The notes beneath the pieces are model-generated. The model made no database searches. It saw only the letters and a program-made list of their open reading frames with translations, and was not told the DNA's origin. 64,000 bases of DNA, taken from positions 62,001 to 126,000 of the forward strand of contig JAZKDW010000011.1 of NCBI GenBank assembly GCA_040387375.1, read 5' to 3'. The position numbers and the translations under genes were made by a program. This DNA comes from JAZKDW01 sp040387375. GTDB taxonomy: Bacteria > Pseudomonadota > Gammaproteobacteria > Burkholderiales > Burkholderiaceae_D. Positions within the stretch are counted from its first letter, which is position 1. Each line of letters starts with the position of its first letter. Positions 1 to 8,768 of the stretch are shown here, in pieces.

Positions 1-805
1 ATTTTTCAGGTGCAATGACAATTTTGCCGGGATTCCTGTTCAGCCATGCGCCCCACCAGCTGAAGCTGCTGTTGGCAATGATCTGGTGCTGGCAAAAAGA
101 CATCAGGCGCAAATCCTGGAATGCCTTGTCCGGCCCATTATGATTGACATACACGGTCGGTGAGTCGAAATGGAGATTCGCCGAAGTCCACTCCGGATCG
201 TCGGAAAAAACGAAAAATACAGGCGCCTGCACCCGGCGCTGCAACTGGCTGACCGCCGACTTGTAATAGTCGAGTGAACAAAGGCCGTGTGTTTGCGCAG
301 CGGAAGCGAGGCTGACATAGTCACCGCGGCGGACGTGGATGGACACTGCATTGGACGCGCGAATTTTGGCGGCAACCGCTTCATCGGCTTCGGATAACGC
401 TTCAAGCGGTGTCAATTCCTCTAGCAGGATGTCGCGTATGTCGTCGAAATACTTGGGTGATTGCCAGTAGCCGTCGAGATAAACATTGTCCGGCAGGGTC
501 AAAATCCGGGGATCGAAGGGGAAGCTTTTTTCACGGACGAGTTTCAGGCGCCGCGGCAACGGCAAGCGCTTTAGTATCCTATGGGTAAACAGAGCCCGCG
601 AAAAAATTTCCGCCGTGGACATTCCACGTGCCTCGATCCGGTATTGGGACATCTCGTATTTTCTCGGCGTCACATTTTCATGAACGGTGTCATACCAGGA
701 AGTGTCGACAACAAGTTCGACCTTGCGGAAATGTGCCAGACGACGCGCTACTGCGTATTGAAATAGCTGGTTACCAAGCCCGCCATATAAACCGACAATA
801 ATCAT
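1..805 (-). CDS. GT11 alpha-1,2-fucosyltransferase-like protein, 3' end outside window
   Basis: Predicted to transfer L-fucose from GDP-fucose to a sugar acceptor of the surface polysaccharide. Translation from the ATG at 803-805 gives GGLGNQLFQYA near the N-terminus, then HVRRGDY (the GDP-fucose binding motif of GT11 and related fucosyltransferases) and, close to the window edge, SSFSWWGAWL. These three motifs in this order are typical of bacterial GT11 enzymes of about 280-300 residues. About 268 codons are present and no stop is reached, so only the last few dozen residues should be missing. The donor is plausibly made by manC, gmd and fcl at 19.5-23 kb. The exact linkage is inferred from the family. 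Confidence 0.88.
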   Translation of the reverse strand, partial: MIIVGLYGGLGNQLFQYAVARRLAHFRKVELVVDTSWYDTVHENVTPRKYEMSQYRIEARGMSTAEIFSRALFTHRILKRLPLPRRLKLVREKSFPFDPRILTLPDNVYLDGYWQSPKYFDDIRDILLEELTPLEALSEADEAVAAKIRASNAVSIHVRRGDYVSLASAAQTHGLCSLDYYKSAVSQLQRRVQAPVFFVFSDDPEWTSANLHFDSPTVYVNHNGPDKAFQDLRLMSFCQHQIIANSSFSWWGAWLNRNPGKIVIAPEK

Positions 806-926
806 GTTTTGTTACTTTGCGCGACTGAAATCATAGTGATAATGTTCTTTTTTGCGAAATTTCTGGCGGCAACTGGTTGATTCGATTTACCTCGGGGTGA
901 CCTGCCAGACGTGGTCCAGGAAATCA

Positions 927-2084
927 TTACCACGACCAATCGACCTCATCGATGCCATATGCTCTGGGAGGCAACAGGTCAGCCGCAGAAAAAAGGACTG
1001 TTCCCATGATGCCGATACCAACCCCTATCCAGCGGCTCTTCGGGCTACTCGCTAATGCCATGGCCAGCCAGAATATTAACGGCATCAAATACCGGGGCTG
1101 GACATAAGAGCTATACGATATGGCTAAAAGAACAATCCATATCACGGACGCCAGATTTTTCTCATTCTCGCTACCCCGGGCAATTTTGTAAGTTGACCAT
1201 GCAAGCCCTGCAACGATGACAATGCCCAGTTGCCAAAATCCGACATGGAGCAGATAAAGGCCACCCATCTCATCCAGAAACTGGGGTCGAAGCGCCAGAT
1301 TGAGGGCATTTCCGAGAATCTTGAAATAGTACCCGATAGGACCGCTGATCAGTTGTTCATAAGACTGATCAATGACGTTACCCAGCGCAATGTTGCGTTC
1401 AAGCGAATGGTCTATTTGAGCCAGATAAGCGCTCGGCAAAAAAGCGAGGATTAATGAAAACCCACCTAAAAGCATGGCTGTCGTTTCCCGGGTAGAAAAC
1501 CAGCTAACATAGACAAAAATGGTGGAAATAACTAAAACAATGCCATATCCATCTCTGAAAAAAAAAGCGGCTGCCGCCGTAAGCAATGCACCAATGATTT
1601 TTTGACGAACAATCAAAAAATAAATAAATAGATTGGTCAAGGCAATCAGCGGAATTTCCTTGTTCGGAAACAGAATGACCTCAATCAGGTAAATATTTCC
1701 CAGTACCATCAACAAGGTCATGACGGAAACCAGAAATACGGCATTCCTGTTGAGTTCAAAAGCCTTGATTGACTTGACAAAAATAGCGCTGGCAAACATC
1801 AGGAGCAAAAAATTTGTCGCGGCAATGCCAGCAGTCCCCCATATCATGCCGGGCCAATAAACGAGCATGACGCCAAACAGGGTCCGGAATGTATTCCATG
1901 AGCGCGCGTCTTCCTGCATCAGCCAGTAGACCATTGTTGTACCCTTCAGGCTGACCGCGTCGGGAACAAACAGACCCGAGATGCCTAACTCGGCAAGCCA
2001 GTCTACTTGTCCCTGAAAAAATAAAGCCAGCGACAATGAGCATAAAATACCGAAAAAACTCAGGACGAGGAGGCTCCTTGTCAT
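927..2084 (-). CDS. Multi-pass membrane protein, Wzy polymerase or GT-C glycosyltransferase-like
   Basis: A protein of about 385 residues, largely hydrophobic, with roughly ten predicted membrane segments and a late QPRYLMPL motif of the kind seen in membrane glycosyltransferases and some polysaccharide polymerases. I do not recognise the family with certainty. The start is taken as the ATG at 2082-2084, which overlaps the stop of the upstream glycosyltransferase (ATGA) and has AGGA about 8 bases before it; a start 27 bases further upstream is also open. In this cluster it could polymerise repeat units or add a sugar from a lipid-linked donor on the periplasmic side. Because the cluster also has an ABC exporter, a Wzy role is not assured. 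Confidence 0.6.
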   Translation of the reverse strand: MTRSLLVLSFFGILCSLSLALFFQGQVDWLAELGISGLFVPDAVSLKGTTMVYWLMQEDARSWNTFRTLFGVMLVYWPGMIWGTAGIAATNFLLLMFASAIFVKSIKAFELNRNAVFLVSVMTLLMVLGNIYLIEVILFPNKEIPLIALTNLFIYFLIVRQKIIGALLTAAAAFFFRDGYGIVLVISTIFVYVSWFSTRETTAMLLGGFSLILAFLPSAYLAQIDHSLERNIALGNVIDQSYEQLISGPIGYYFKILGNALNLALRPQFLDEMGGLYLLHVGFWQLGIVIVAGLAWSTYKIARGSENEKNLASVIWIVLLAISYSSYVQPRYLMPLIFWLAMALASSPKSRWIGVGIGIMGTVLFSAADLLPPRAYGIDEVDWSW

Positions 2085-3109
2085 CTCCTCGTCCTGATCG
2101 GTAGCGCGCATTTGAATGCGAATTTAATCCGTCTGGCCAGGTCAAGCCGCACAAACCGGCTGAAGGGCGATGCACGGTATCTTGACCAGGTCTTGCTCAG
2201 GTAGCGGCTGGAGGCAAAACAACACAAAAACCATTGTTCGCCCAGTACACGGGAAAACGTTTCTTCAGAAAACCAGCCACGTTCCCTGTTTTGCGCCTGC
2301 AAATTGGTCAGCCATGCTTCTATTTCATTTAAACGTTCTGCCGACGGATCGAAATTTTGCATGCCAATCTGGCAGTGCAGCGCATGGTCTTGCCCGGTGC
2401 CGCGTACATTAAAATGTGCGAGGTTTTCTCGCAAGATGCGCTCCTGCGTACCACGCTGGAGATCCGTATTTTTCTTGCTGGAGCCGCCCGCCGTGATCCG
2501 GTATTTCAGCAATACCTTAGGAAGATTTGCCAATTTTGCAACCTTACCGATTTGCTGCCAGAACATCCAGTCTTCCGCATATGGATAGTCTGGCGAGTAA
2601 CTCAGCAAATGGTCTTGCAGGACTGATCTGCGCATCACAACAGTTGGATGCGCGATTGGATTGTAAAAAAGGAAGCTGCTTACGATTTCTTCATGAGATT
2701 GGGGATAGCGATGAGTATAAGACCAGGTTTCGCCGAAGCCCCTGATCCACGAACCGCAGGCACCGACTTCCGGATGATCATCCATCAATCTCAACTGCGT
2801 CTGGAGGCGATGCGCTAGGCTGATATCGTCCGCGTCCATGCGCACGATGTATTGCCCTCTTGCTTCTTTCAGGCCCAGATTTAATGCAGCGACTATTTTT
2901 AAATTTTTCTCATTCCTGATGATGCGGATTCGGCTGTCGTTGATTTGACTGAGGATTTCAGCGGTACGATCAGTCGACGCATCGTCAATGATCAATAGCT
3001 CGAAATCGGTGAAACTCTGACGCAAAATGCTGTCAATGGCGGCGCCGACAAACCGTTCGCCGTTATAGACCGGCATCAAAACTGTGGCTTTGGGTATCTG
3101 GCTAGGCAT
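2081..3109 (-). CDS. Family 2 glycosyltransferase
   Basis: Cytoplasmic GT-A fold glycosyltransferase of 342 residues, presumed to add one sugar of the polysaccharide repeat. The N-terminus has the nucleotide-binding strand VLMPVYNGERF, then LLIIDDASTDRT, and the metal-binding DXD-type motif appears as MDADD near residue 95. The C-terminal half has no recognisable domain. Its stop overlaps the start of the next gene by 4 bases (ATGA), suggesting translational coupling. Donor and linkage cannot be read from the sequence. About 136 bases without a gene separate it from the upstream glycosyltransferase. Confidence 0.85.
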   Translation of the reverse strand: MPSQIPKATVLMPVYNGERFVGAAIDSILRQSFTDFELLIIDDASTDRTAEILSQINDSRIRIIRNEKNLKIVAALNLGLKEARGQYIVRMDADDISLAHRLQTQLRLMDDHPEVGACGSWIRGFGETWSYTHRYPQSHEEIVSSFLFYNPIAHPTVVMRRSVLQDHLLSYSPDYPYAEDWMFWQQIGKVAKLANLPKVLLKYRITAGGSSKKNTDLQRGTQERILRENLAHFNVRGTGQDHALHCQIGMQNFDPSAERLNEIEAWLTNLQAQNRERGWFSEETFSRVLGEQWFLCCFASSRYLSKTWSRYRASPFSRFVRLDLARRIKFAFKCALPIRTRR

Positions 3110-3245
3110 GTTGGTCCAAGGGCTACAGGCCGGATGTGAAAGGCAGATGCCATAGCGGAGCGACCAGAGATCTTTCGACCGCGCAGGACAAATCAGTAAA
3201 CCTCAATGCAAGGGGAAAGCCATCGGCAACGCAAGACGAATGCAT

Positions 3246-4418
3246 TTATTTCCACACCACTGACTGATATAGCTGCTCATACTGCCCGGCTATGCCTTCC
3301 CAGGTGAATCTCTCCCGCCATGCCTCATGGCCGCTGGCGGCCATCTGCTGCCGACCCTTTTTGTCCTCGTAGAATTCTTCAAGCGTCTTGATTGATGCCT
3401 GGACATCTGCATGAGAACTGCCGTCGGGCGTTTTTGTGGTTGGCAATAATTGCCCGGCATTTGACCAGGCAAGGATTTCGGCGGCATTGCCGACATCGGT
3501 TGTCAGGAACGGTGTCCTCGAGGCCAGGCATTCGAACAGCACCAACGGCGAACACTCGATATTGGAAGGGAAGAGAAACATATCGGCCTGTTGATAGGCG
3601 GCGACTGTTTCCGGACGGTTCAGAGTCGTGACAATCAGACGTTTGCCATTCGTCTGGACTTGGGAAGAAAATTTGGTGAAGAAATGTTGCAACTTGCAGG
3701 AACGTGAACAGCCACCGCCAAAACTATTCCCGACAATCAAGAATGTGGCATTTTTTATGTTTGCCTTTTTAAACATCTTGATTGCCTCAACATGTCCCTT
3801 TACCCCGGTATGGGAACCGACGTGCAATATCAGGAAATGATCGGCAGGAATACCGAATTGGGCCCGAATATCAATCTCTGACCTGGGCGAAAATTCATCG
3901 GCTCCAGCGCCGTTTGGAATCAGAACCCGCTCGCGGACACCATGCTGTTCCGCAAAATTGATGTCCCTGTAATCGGCTGACAGAAATACATTCGCATCAT
4001 ACTGACTCATCCAGCCAGCCATTTGGGAAAAATAGCCTTTGTAAGCCGGCCAGTAGAGTCCCGAAAACCCTGTTGGCACGAATATCTTCTTGCTTTTTAT
4101 CTGGCCAAGGATTGGCAGGGCAAGATCCGTCGCCCACTGCTGCGCGGCAAAGTTCGTAACGACATCGTAGTCTGAATTCACCAGGTATTGCCGGTATTGA
4201 TCGGTTTCCCCTTTCATGCCGCGCACCGCATTGCCGGAAATGGCAAACTCCTTGATCTTTACGCCGTTGATGACTGGCCCGGTCCGGTCCTTTACCTTGG
4301 TGGTCGCCACTGTCACGTCGTGTCCAAGCGTGACGAGACGCTCCGAAAGCTGTTTGACAACTTCCTGCATTCCTCCTACCGAAGGGCTATAAAATTCAAC
4401 GGTGTGAAGGATTTTCAA
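3246..4418 (-). CDS. Family 4 glycosyltransferase (GT-B)
   Basis: Retaining glycosyltransferase of 390 residues in the polysaccharide cluster. The N-terminus (HTVEFYSPSVGGMQEVV) is the acceptor-side glycine loop of GT4 enzymes, and the C-terminal half carries the donor-binding region with FLFPSNIECSPLVLFE, the E-x7-E-like element. The start is a TTG at 4416-4418 that overlaps the TGA stop of the preceding gene (TTGA), with a purine-rich AGGGGATGGGA just upstream, so it is probably translationally coupled. No ATG near the N-terminus fits the domain as well. Sugar specificity is unknown. Confidence 0.85.
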   Translation of the reverse strand: MKILHTVEFYSPSVGGMQEVVKQLSERLVTLGHDVTVATTKVKDRTGPVINGVKIKEFAISGNAVRGMKGETDQYRQYLVNSDYDVVTNFAAQQWATDLALPILGQIKSKKIFVPTGFSGLYWPAYKGYFSQMAGWMSQYDANVFLSADYRDINFAEQHGVRERVLIPNGAGADEFSPRSEIDIRAQFGIPADHFLILHVGSHTGVKGHVEAIKMFKKANIKNATFLIVGNSFGGGCSRSCKLQHFFTKFSSQVQTNGKRLIVTTLNRPETVAAYQQADMFLFPSNIECSPLVLFECLASRTPFLTTDVGNAAEILAWSNAGQLLPTTKTPDGSSHADVQASIKTLEEFYEDKKGRQQMAASGHEAWRERFTWEGIAGQYEQLYQSVVWK

Positions 4419-5260
4419 GTCCCATCCCCTTTAATGACAAAGCAATTTTTTAAATACCGGGCAGCTCTTTTCAACTTCTGCAAAAGAAGCCGATACTTGC
4501 GTGCCATGGCGTTCCAGAATATCAGGCAAAGATAAAACGGCGCGACCGCCGGCCGCTTGGTGAAAATCCATTGCCGGAAGTTGTGCAACACGCGAGATCG
4601 CTGAAGATCTTCCGCGACAGATTCAGCCCGCACACTATTGACCGGATCATCCCGATATTCGACCAGTGCAGCATTTACATATGCGAAGTCTGTCTGTGTC
4701 GCCACACGCAGCCACAACGAATAATCCTCACCCACCTTTAACGCGTGATCCTCAGGAAAACCTTCACTCAATTCAAGAAGGGATCGGCGAACCAGGACAG
4801 AACTGGTAATCACCTTATTGTCATGGAGTAGCGTGATGAAAGTAATGCGTGGTTTATTCCATTCGATCAGCGTGCCGACGATACCTTCCGGCGGTACGTT
4901 CCGGAAGGCATTTGAGCACGCCGCCTGGCAGGATCCATTCTTGAGTGCGAGGAACTGCTCAGCAAGTTTATTGGGTAGCCAGCTGTCATCGCTATCGAGA
5001 AATGCGAGCCACTCGCCCCGACTCGCGTTGATGCCGCGATTTCTGGGAATGGCAGGACATCCGCCTCGCGGACCCGGAAGCCACTTTACCCGCGGATCGT
5101 CAATCGCCCGGACAATCTCTTCAGTCCTATCCGTTGAGCCGTCATCGCATACCAGGATTTCGAGGGGCGCATGGGTCTGGTCGAGCGCACTTGTGATCGC
5201 TTTTTCAATTGAATCAGCGCGATTCCAAGTAGGAATTACAATAGAAACACTATCTATCAT
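4415..5260 (-). CDS. Family 2 glycosyltransferase
   Basis: GT-A glycosyltransferase of about 281 residues. VSIVIPTWNRADSIEKA, LVCDDGSTDRTEEIV and the DXD motif in AFLDSDDSWLP follow the standard GT2 order. The ATG at 5258-5260 is chosen because it sits just before the conserved first strand and 5 bases downstream of the methyltransferase stop codon's first base; an in-frame start 36 bases upstream would overlap that gene more and add residues unlike the family. The gene ends in the TTGA overlap with the GT4 gene. Its position inside a tightly packed run of transferases supports a role in building the same glycan. Confidence 0.84.
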   Translation of the reverse strand: MIDSVSIVIPTWNRADSIEKAITSALDQTHAPLEILVCDDGSTDRTEEIVRAIDDPRVKWLPGPRGGCPAIPRNRGINASRGEWLAFLDSDDSWLPNKLAEQFLALKNGSCQAACSNAFRNVPPEGIVGTLIEWNKPRITFITLLHDNKVITSSVLVRRSLLELSEGFPEDHALKVGEDYSLWLRVATQTDFAYVNAALVEYRDDPVNSVRAESVAEDLQRSRVLHNFRQWIFTKRPAVAPFYLCLIFWNAMARKYRLLLQKLKRAARYLKNCFVIKGDGT

Positions 5261-5903
5261 TAGTCCAGCACAAATCCACGTGTTTACGATAGACATCCAG
5301 CCAAGTGTCGAGAAGACTTAATTCACCTTCTGATTCGTCGAGTAAAAATTTGGATAAATAATTTTGTGCGCGTCCTGTCGACTCCTCCAAAGAATATTTA
5401 TCTGATGTCTTTTGCACGATCAGTTCAAAATTGTAAGTGCCACACCACTTATTCTTCTTTACCTGTACTACCTTAAATCCAAACTCATTCATAAGGTCAG
5501 AGAGTGACGCCACTGTATATCCCTCATAGTGCGCGGCCCAATGTGCTTCATGTGAACCGAACAAATGTCTTTCTGCAACCGCTTTTCGCGAACCTGACGT
5601 CAGCGGGCTAATTATTGCGAGCGCTGTGCGATAAAAATCGGGGACCTCGATATGCAGCGTGCCACGGGGGGCCAGCCATGAATTCCATCCGGCAACCAAA
5701 GCACAAGCTACCGGCCGGGTAAAATGTTCGAAGACATGATGAAGTCTGACCTCCTCAATACTGCCGGATGGGTATTGCAATTTCAAAATATCAGCATGAA
5801 GATCGGCCACAGTCTTTTCCTGTACGGAATGTTCAGTTAGTGGAAAATCAATATTGATGTAACCATTAAGGTAACGCTGTCCACACCCAAGATGCAATTT
5901 CAT
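5250..5903 (-). CDS. SAM-dependent methyltransferase
   Basis: A 217-residue class I methyltransferase. The SAM-binding glycine motif LHLGCGQRYLNG is at the very N-terminus, followed by DLHADI (acidic residue for the ribose) and a HHVFEHF motif typical of predicted glycan-cluster methyltransferases. It overlaps the FkbM gene upstream by 4 bases (ATGA) and the glycosyltransferase downstream by about 11 bases, so all three are likely co-translated. It may methylate a sugar of the repeat unit or cap the chain; the substrate cannot be deduced. Confidence 0.75.
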   Translation of the reverse strand: MKLHLGCGQRYLNGYINIDFPLTEHSVQEKTVADLHADILKLQYPSGSIEEVRLHHVFEHFTRPVACALVAGWNSWLAPRGTLHIEVPDFYRTALAIISPLTSGSRKAVAERHLFGSHEAHWAAHYEGYTVASLSDLMNEFGFKVVQVKKNKWCGTYNFELIVQKTSDKYSLEESTGRAQNYLSKFLLDESEGELSLLDTWLDVYRKHVDLCWTNDR

Positions 5904-6598
5904 CGTTTAGCCCATGCTTCAGAGTCTACAAAAATTGAATTGATATAGGTATCCGCGTATAAAAAATAGTTTTTACTTAACATGTAATCGATAATTTCGG
6001 TGATTTTTCTCTCCGTCTTATTCTCGGTGTAAGTTAAAGTTTCTATACAAAATACTGGCGGCCGATATCGTGAAAGGTCGAGCGATTTTAAAATTTGCAT
6101 ATCCCAGCCTTCAACATCTAGGGAAATAAAATCGGGACAATTGGCAAAATTATCTTTAATAACATCATTAACTGTCAGCAGCGGGATTTGAAGCACTTCT
6201 TCAATTTTGTGATGTCCATAGCTGGCATATCTTTCCGCTTCCACCTTTGAAAATGTGCTTAATGTTTTTACGGATAATACGTAGAACGGTGCGCTCTTAT
6301 CTTTCTCGCTCACACCTATACCAATATTCAGGCATTTATCCCTTTTCCTCCTTTTCTTTATACTTTCACAGAGCAGGGGATCTGGTTCCACGCAGACACC
6401 CACAGCACCTTTCTTATAGAAAAAATAGGTATTACTTAAATAAGATGCATGATGAGCACCAATGTCCAAATACGAAGGTTTATGTCGGCCTAATTGCTCA
6501 AGGATAAAATTGATAATAATATCTTCGCCACATTGGGCAAAAGACATCAAAGGCTTATCAGATCCTCGATTAAGACGATTTATAATTTTGGCTAACAT
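5900..6598 (-). CDS. FkbM-family methyltransferase
   Basis: A 232-residue FkbM-type O-methyltransferase. The family hallmarks are SFAQCGEDIIINFIL near the start, YLDIGAHHASYLSNTYFFY (SAM-binding loop), VCVEPDPLLCESI and the later FISLDVEGWDMQILKSL. Enzymes of this family methylate hydroxyls of sugars or polyketides. The gene is AT-rich compared with the housekeeping genes of the window, as are its neighbours to about 11.8 kb, which points to recent transfer of this block. An 83-base AT-rich spacer separates it from the upstream glycosyltransferase. Confidence 0.85.
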   Translation of the reverse strand: MLAKIINRLNRGSDKPLMSFAQCGEDIIINFILEQLGRHKPSYLDIGAHHASYLSNTYFFYKKGAVGVCVEPDPLLCESIKKRRKRDKCLNIGIGVSEKDKSAPFYVLSVKTLSTFSKVEAERYASYGHHKIEEVLQIPLLTVNDVIKDNFANCPDFISLDVEGWDMQILKSLDLSRYRPPVFCIETLTYTENKTERKITEIIDYMLSKNYFLYADTYINSIFVDSEAWAKR

Positions 6599-6681
6599 TT
6601 TCTCTCTGTCTGTGATCTGTCATTACTCGATTAAAACTCCACCAATGCGAAATCAATTTAACTTATATAAAAATTGTTTTT

Positions 6682-7614
6682 TCACTTGCCAAATAATCTC
6701 ATTGCTTTCGATTTACTTATTGCAAGAACAAACTTCAATGCTTCCAATGCACTAAATTGTTTATCAAAAATTTTCATAGAAATTTTTGTCATTCGTATTA
6801 AATTTTTATTTTTTTTAAACTCTTGATCAATTTGATAGATAACACGTCGTGTGTATTTTCTTGCTAACAGCATCCGCAATCTTTTCAAGACCTTCTTGTT
6901 TGTACCTTTGGTCGACCAGAAAAAATTTTCCAGCATTTCAACTTGATCCTGCGGAAAACTAGCGGAGTCTTGCTCAGCATGTACGCGGCATTCATATAAA
7001 CATGTCGATTGATAAGCAATCTTGCCTATGTCCGCCATATCGCAAAAAAATACTGCATCGCAGACCTTCCCGAACTCGGTGCGAAAATCAATATTTTTAA
7101 CTGAGGCCGTCTTATAGACAACTGGGGAAAAAGGTATGCAGCTGTCACTAGCGTATTCCAAAGCGACTTCGCTGCTTGATTCGAATATCTTTGTTTCAGG
7201 ACGCGTAAATTCCGGGCGCAAAGTTCCGCCACTTCTATGGCCATCTTCATTGATAAAAAACCCATTACATGAAACCGCATCAATATCACGATTGAAATCC
7301 AGGAATTTAGTTTGCTGCTCTATGAAGTCAGGACATAATCGATCGTCATCATGCAATACAAGTACATTTTCAGTCGTAACTGAAGATACTGCTCGTTTAA
7401 AATTCCAAATAGCCGACTGTGTAGTTTCAGAACCGAACCATTCCACCCCACTTTCAAAATAATCTAAAAGAGCATCTTTAAACCCATTTTCGCTTCCATT
7501 GTCAAATATTTTGATTGCAGCAGGTTTTACGGTTTGGTGTAAAGCAGAATCAAGGGCTTCACGCAAGTAAGACAAGCGATTTAAGGACAGAATGCAAATA
7601 GTGATGTTAGACAT
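6682..7614 (-). CDS. Family 2 glycosyltransferase
   Basis: GT2 enzyme of about 310 residues: ITICILSLNRLSYLREALDS at the N-terminus, IKIFDNGSENG, and the metal motif in VLVLHDDDRLCPDF. The C-terminal third is Lys/Arg-rich. The start is the ATG at 7612-7614, 8 bases after the stop of the upstream fucosyltransferase-like gene. A TTG at 7626 would give a TTGA overlap and four extra residues; both are possible. The gene is AT-rich like its neighbours. Acceptor and donor are not predictable. Confidence 0.8.
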   Translation of the reverse strand: MSNITICILSLNRLSYLREALDSALHQTVKPAAIKIFDNGSENGFKDALLDYFESGVEWFGSETTQSAIWNFKRAVSSVTTENVLVLHDDDRLCPDFIEQQTKFLDFNRDIDAVSCNGFFINEDGHRSGGTLRPEFTRPETKIFESSSEVALEYASDSCIPFSPVVYKTASVKNIDFRTEFGKVCDAVFFCDMADIGKIAYQSTCLYECRVHAEQDSASFPQDQVEMLENFFWSTKGTNKKVLKRLRMLLARKYTRRVIYQIDQEFKKNKNLIRMTKISMKIFDKQFSALEALKFVLAISKSKAMRLFGK

Positions 7615-7622
7615 ATGGGATT

Positions 7623-8747
7623 TCAAGGTAATTGAAGGTCTTTTTTAATCAAATTAAAGATACTTTTTGAAAAAACCTCATATGAAAATTGCTTTCCTTT
7701 TTCGCTTCTCAGAAATTCTTCGCCCTTTTCAATCATATGGTTGGCTTGAGCTTCCGTCATTTTCTCTAAAAATTCATGGAGCTCATTTAAATTTGCAAAA
7801 TCTCGAAAGTCGATAAACGCATCGCTATTTATGAAGTCGGTAATATCAGGTGCACCAAGATAGATAGGAATTACTCCTGCGCTCAAACAATCCAATATTT
7901 TTTCGGTTACATAACCCGGGTACGCCATATTTTCAAAACACACTGCATATTTGTACTGAACGATGAGTTCAGCTTTATCATCACATTCAACAGGCTTTAT
8001 ATCTTCAAGGACTGGCTTCAGTCTTTTTTGCCACCTGGAAGGTAGTACTGCTAAATCTTGCCACCCCCTACCAAACAGATCCAACTTGCCCAGTTTTCCG
8101 AAATATTCAATTAGTTTTAACCTCGTATCATGTAATTGTCCGCGTCTTATTGATCGCCATATCGGCGATGTATAACATTGAAGCGCATCGATACAAAACA
8201 ATACAAAACGAATTGGCCTTTTCGGAATCTTCCCGATAGGCTCCCAAAATTTATTCGCTGCGACCATGACCATGAATTTTCTTTGATTCCATGGCATGGA
8301 CCGTCTCTCAAAATTTTGACTAAAGCTGGGGAAAAATAAGGAATTATTTAGATTTTTCGGTGGTGCAAGATCGAAAGCGCCGCTAAATAAGACACGATTA
8401 CTGTAGCCAGCGGACATCGAATGAAGTTTTTCATAGAATATGCGTGCGTACATGGGCGATTCGAGACACACGAGAACGGAGGTTATCGCACCAAGCTTTA
8501 CCAATTCATTTCCGATTAAGGAACGCTCTTCTTGGATTACGCAAATGTCCTCCGATTTCCAGATGCCATCTTGAATTTTTTTTAGTGCCACGTCACCTGT
8601 CACGACTAGTATTCCAGATGTCGTTGCATGCTGAGCTAGCTTGGTTACCCACAAAGCGCCTGGATACTTCGCAGCAATTTCCTCAATTAAAATTTTATTG
8701 CCATTGAGGACGGTTGCATTCGTACAATAAGCGATTATCTTAGGCAT
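7623..8747 (-). CDS. GT10 fucosyltransferase-like (alpha-1,3/1,4 type)
   Basis: A 374-residue protein whose C-terminal half has the GT10 donor-binding signature: YKYAVCFENMAYPGYVTEKI, then LSAGVIPIYLGAPDI and DAFIDFRDF. In GT10 enzymes this region binds GDP-fucose and the family makes alpha-1,3 or alpha-1,4 fucosyl linkages such as those of Lewis antigens. The ATG at 8745-8747 (MPKIIAYCT) is preferred over a TTG two codons upstream. Together with the GT11 enzyme at the left edge and the GDP-fucose genes it implies a fucosylated polysaccharide. The N-terminal half is divergent, so linkage is inferred. Confidence 0.78.
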   Translation of the reverse strand: MPKIIAYCTNATVLNGNKILIEEIAAKYPGALWVTKLAQHATTSGILVVTGDVALKKIQDGIWKSEDICVIQEERSLIGNELVKLGAITSVLVCLESPMYARIFYEKLHSMSAGYSNRVLFSGAFDLAPPKNLNNSLFFPSFSQNFERRSMPWNQRKFMVMVAANKFWEPIGKIPKRPIRFVLFCIDALQCYTSPIWRSIRRGQLHDTRLKLIEYFGKLGKLDLFGRGWQDLAVLPSRWQKRLKPVLEDIKPVECDDKAELIVQYKYAVCFENMAYPGYVTEKILDCLSAGVIPIYLGAPDITDFINSDAFIDFRDFANLNELHEFLEKMTEAQANHMIEKGEEFLRSEKGKQFSYEVFSKSIFNLIKKDLQLP

Positions 8748-8768
8748 AAACAATTGATTATTGTGTAG

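Noticed and set aside
103..405. 100-codon frame on the minus strand at the left edge
   Set aside because: It overlaps the GT11 gene on the same strand in another frame; only the GT11 frame has conserved motifs.
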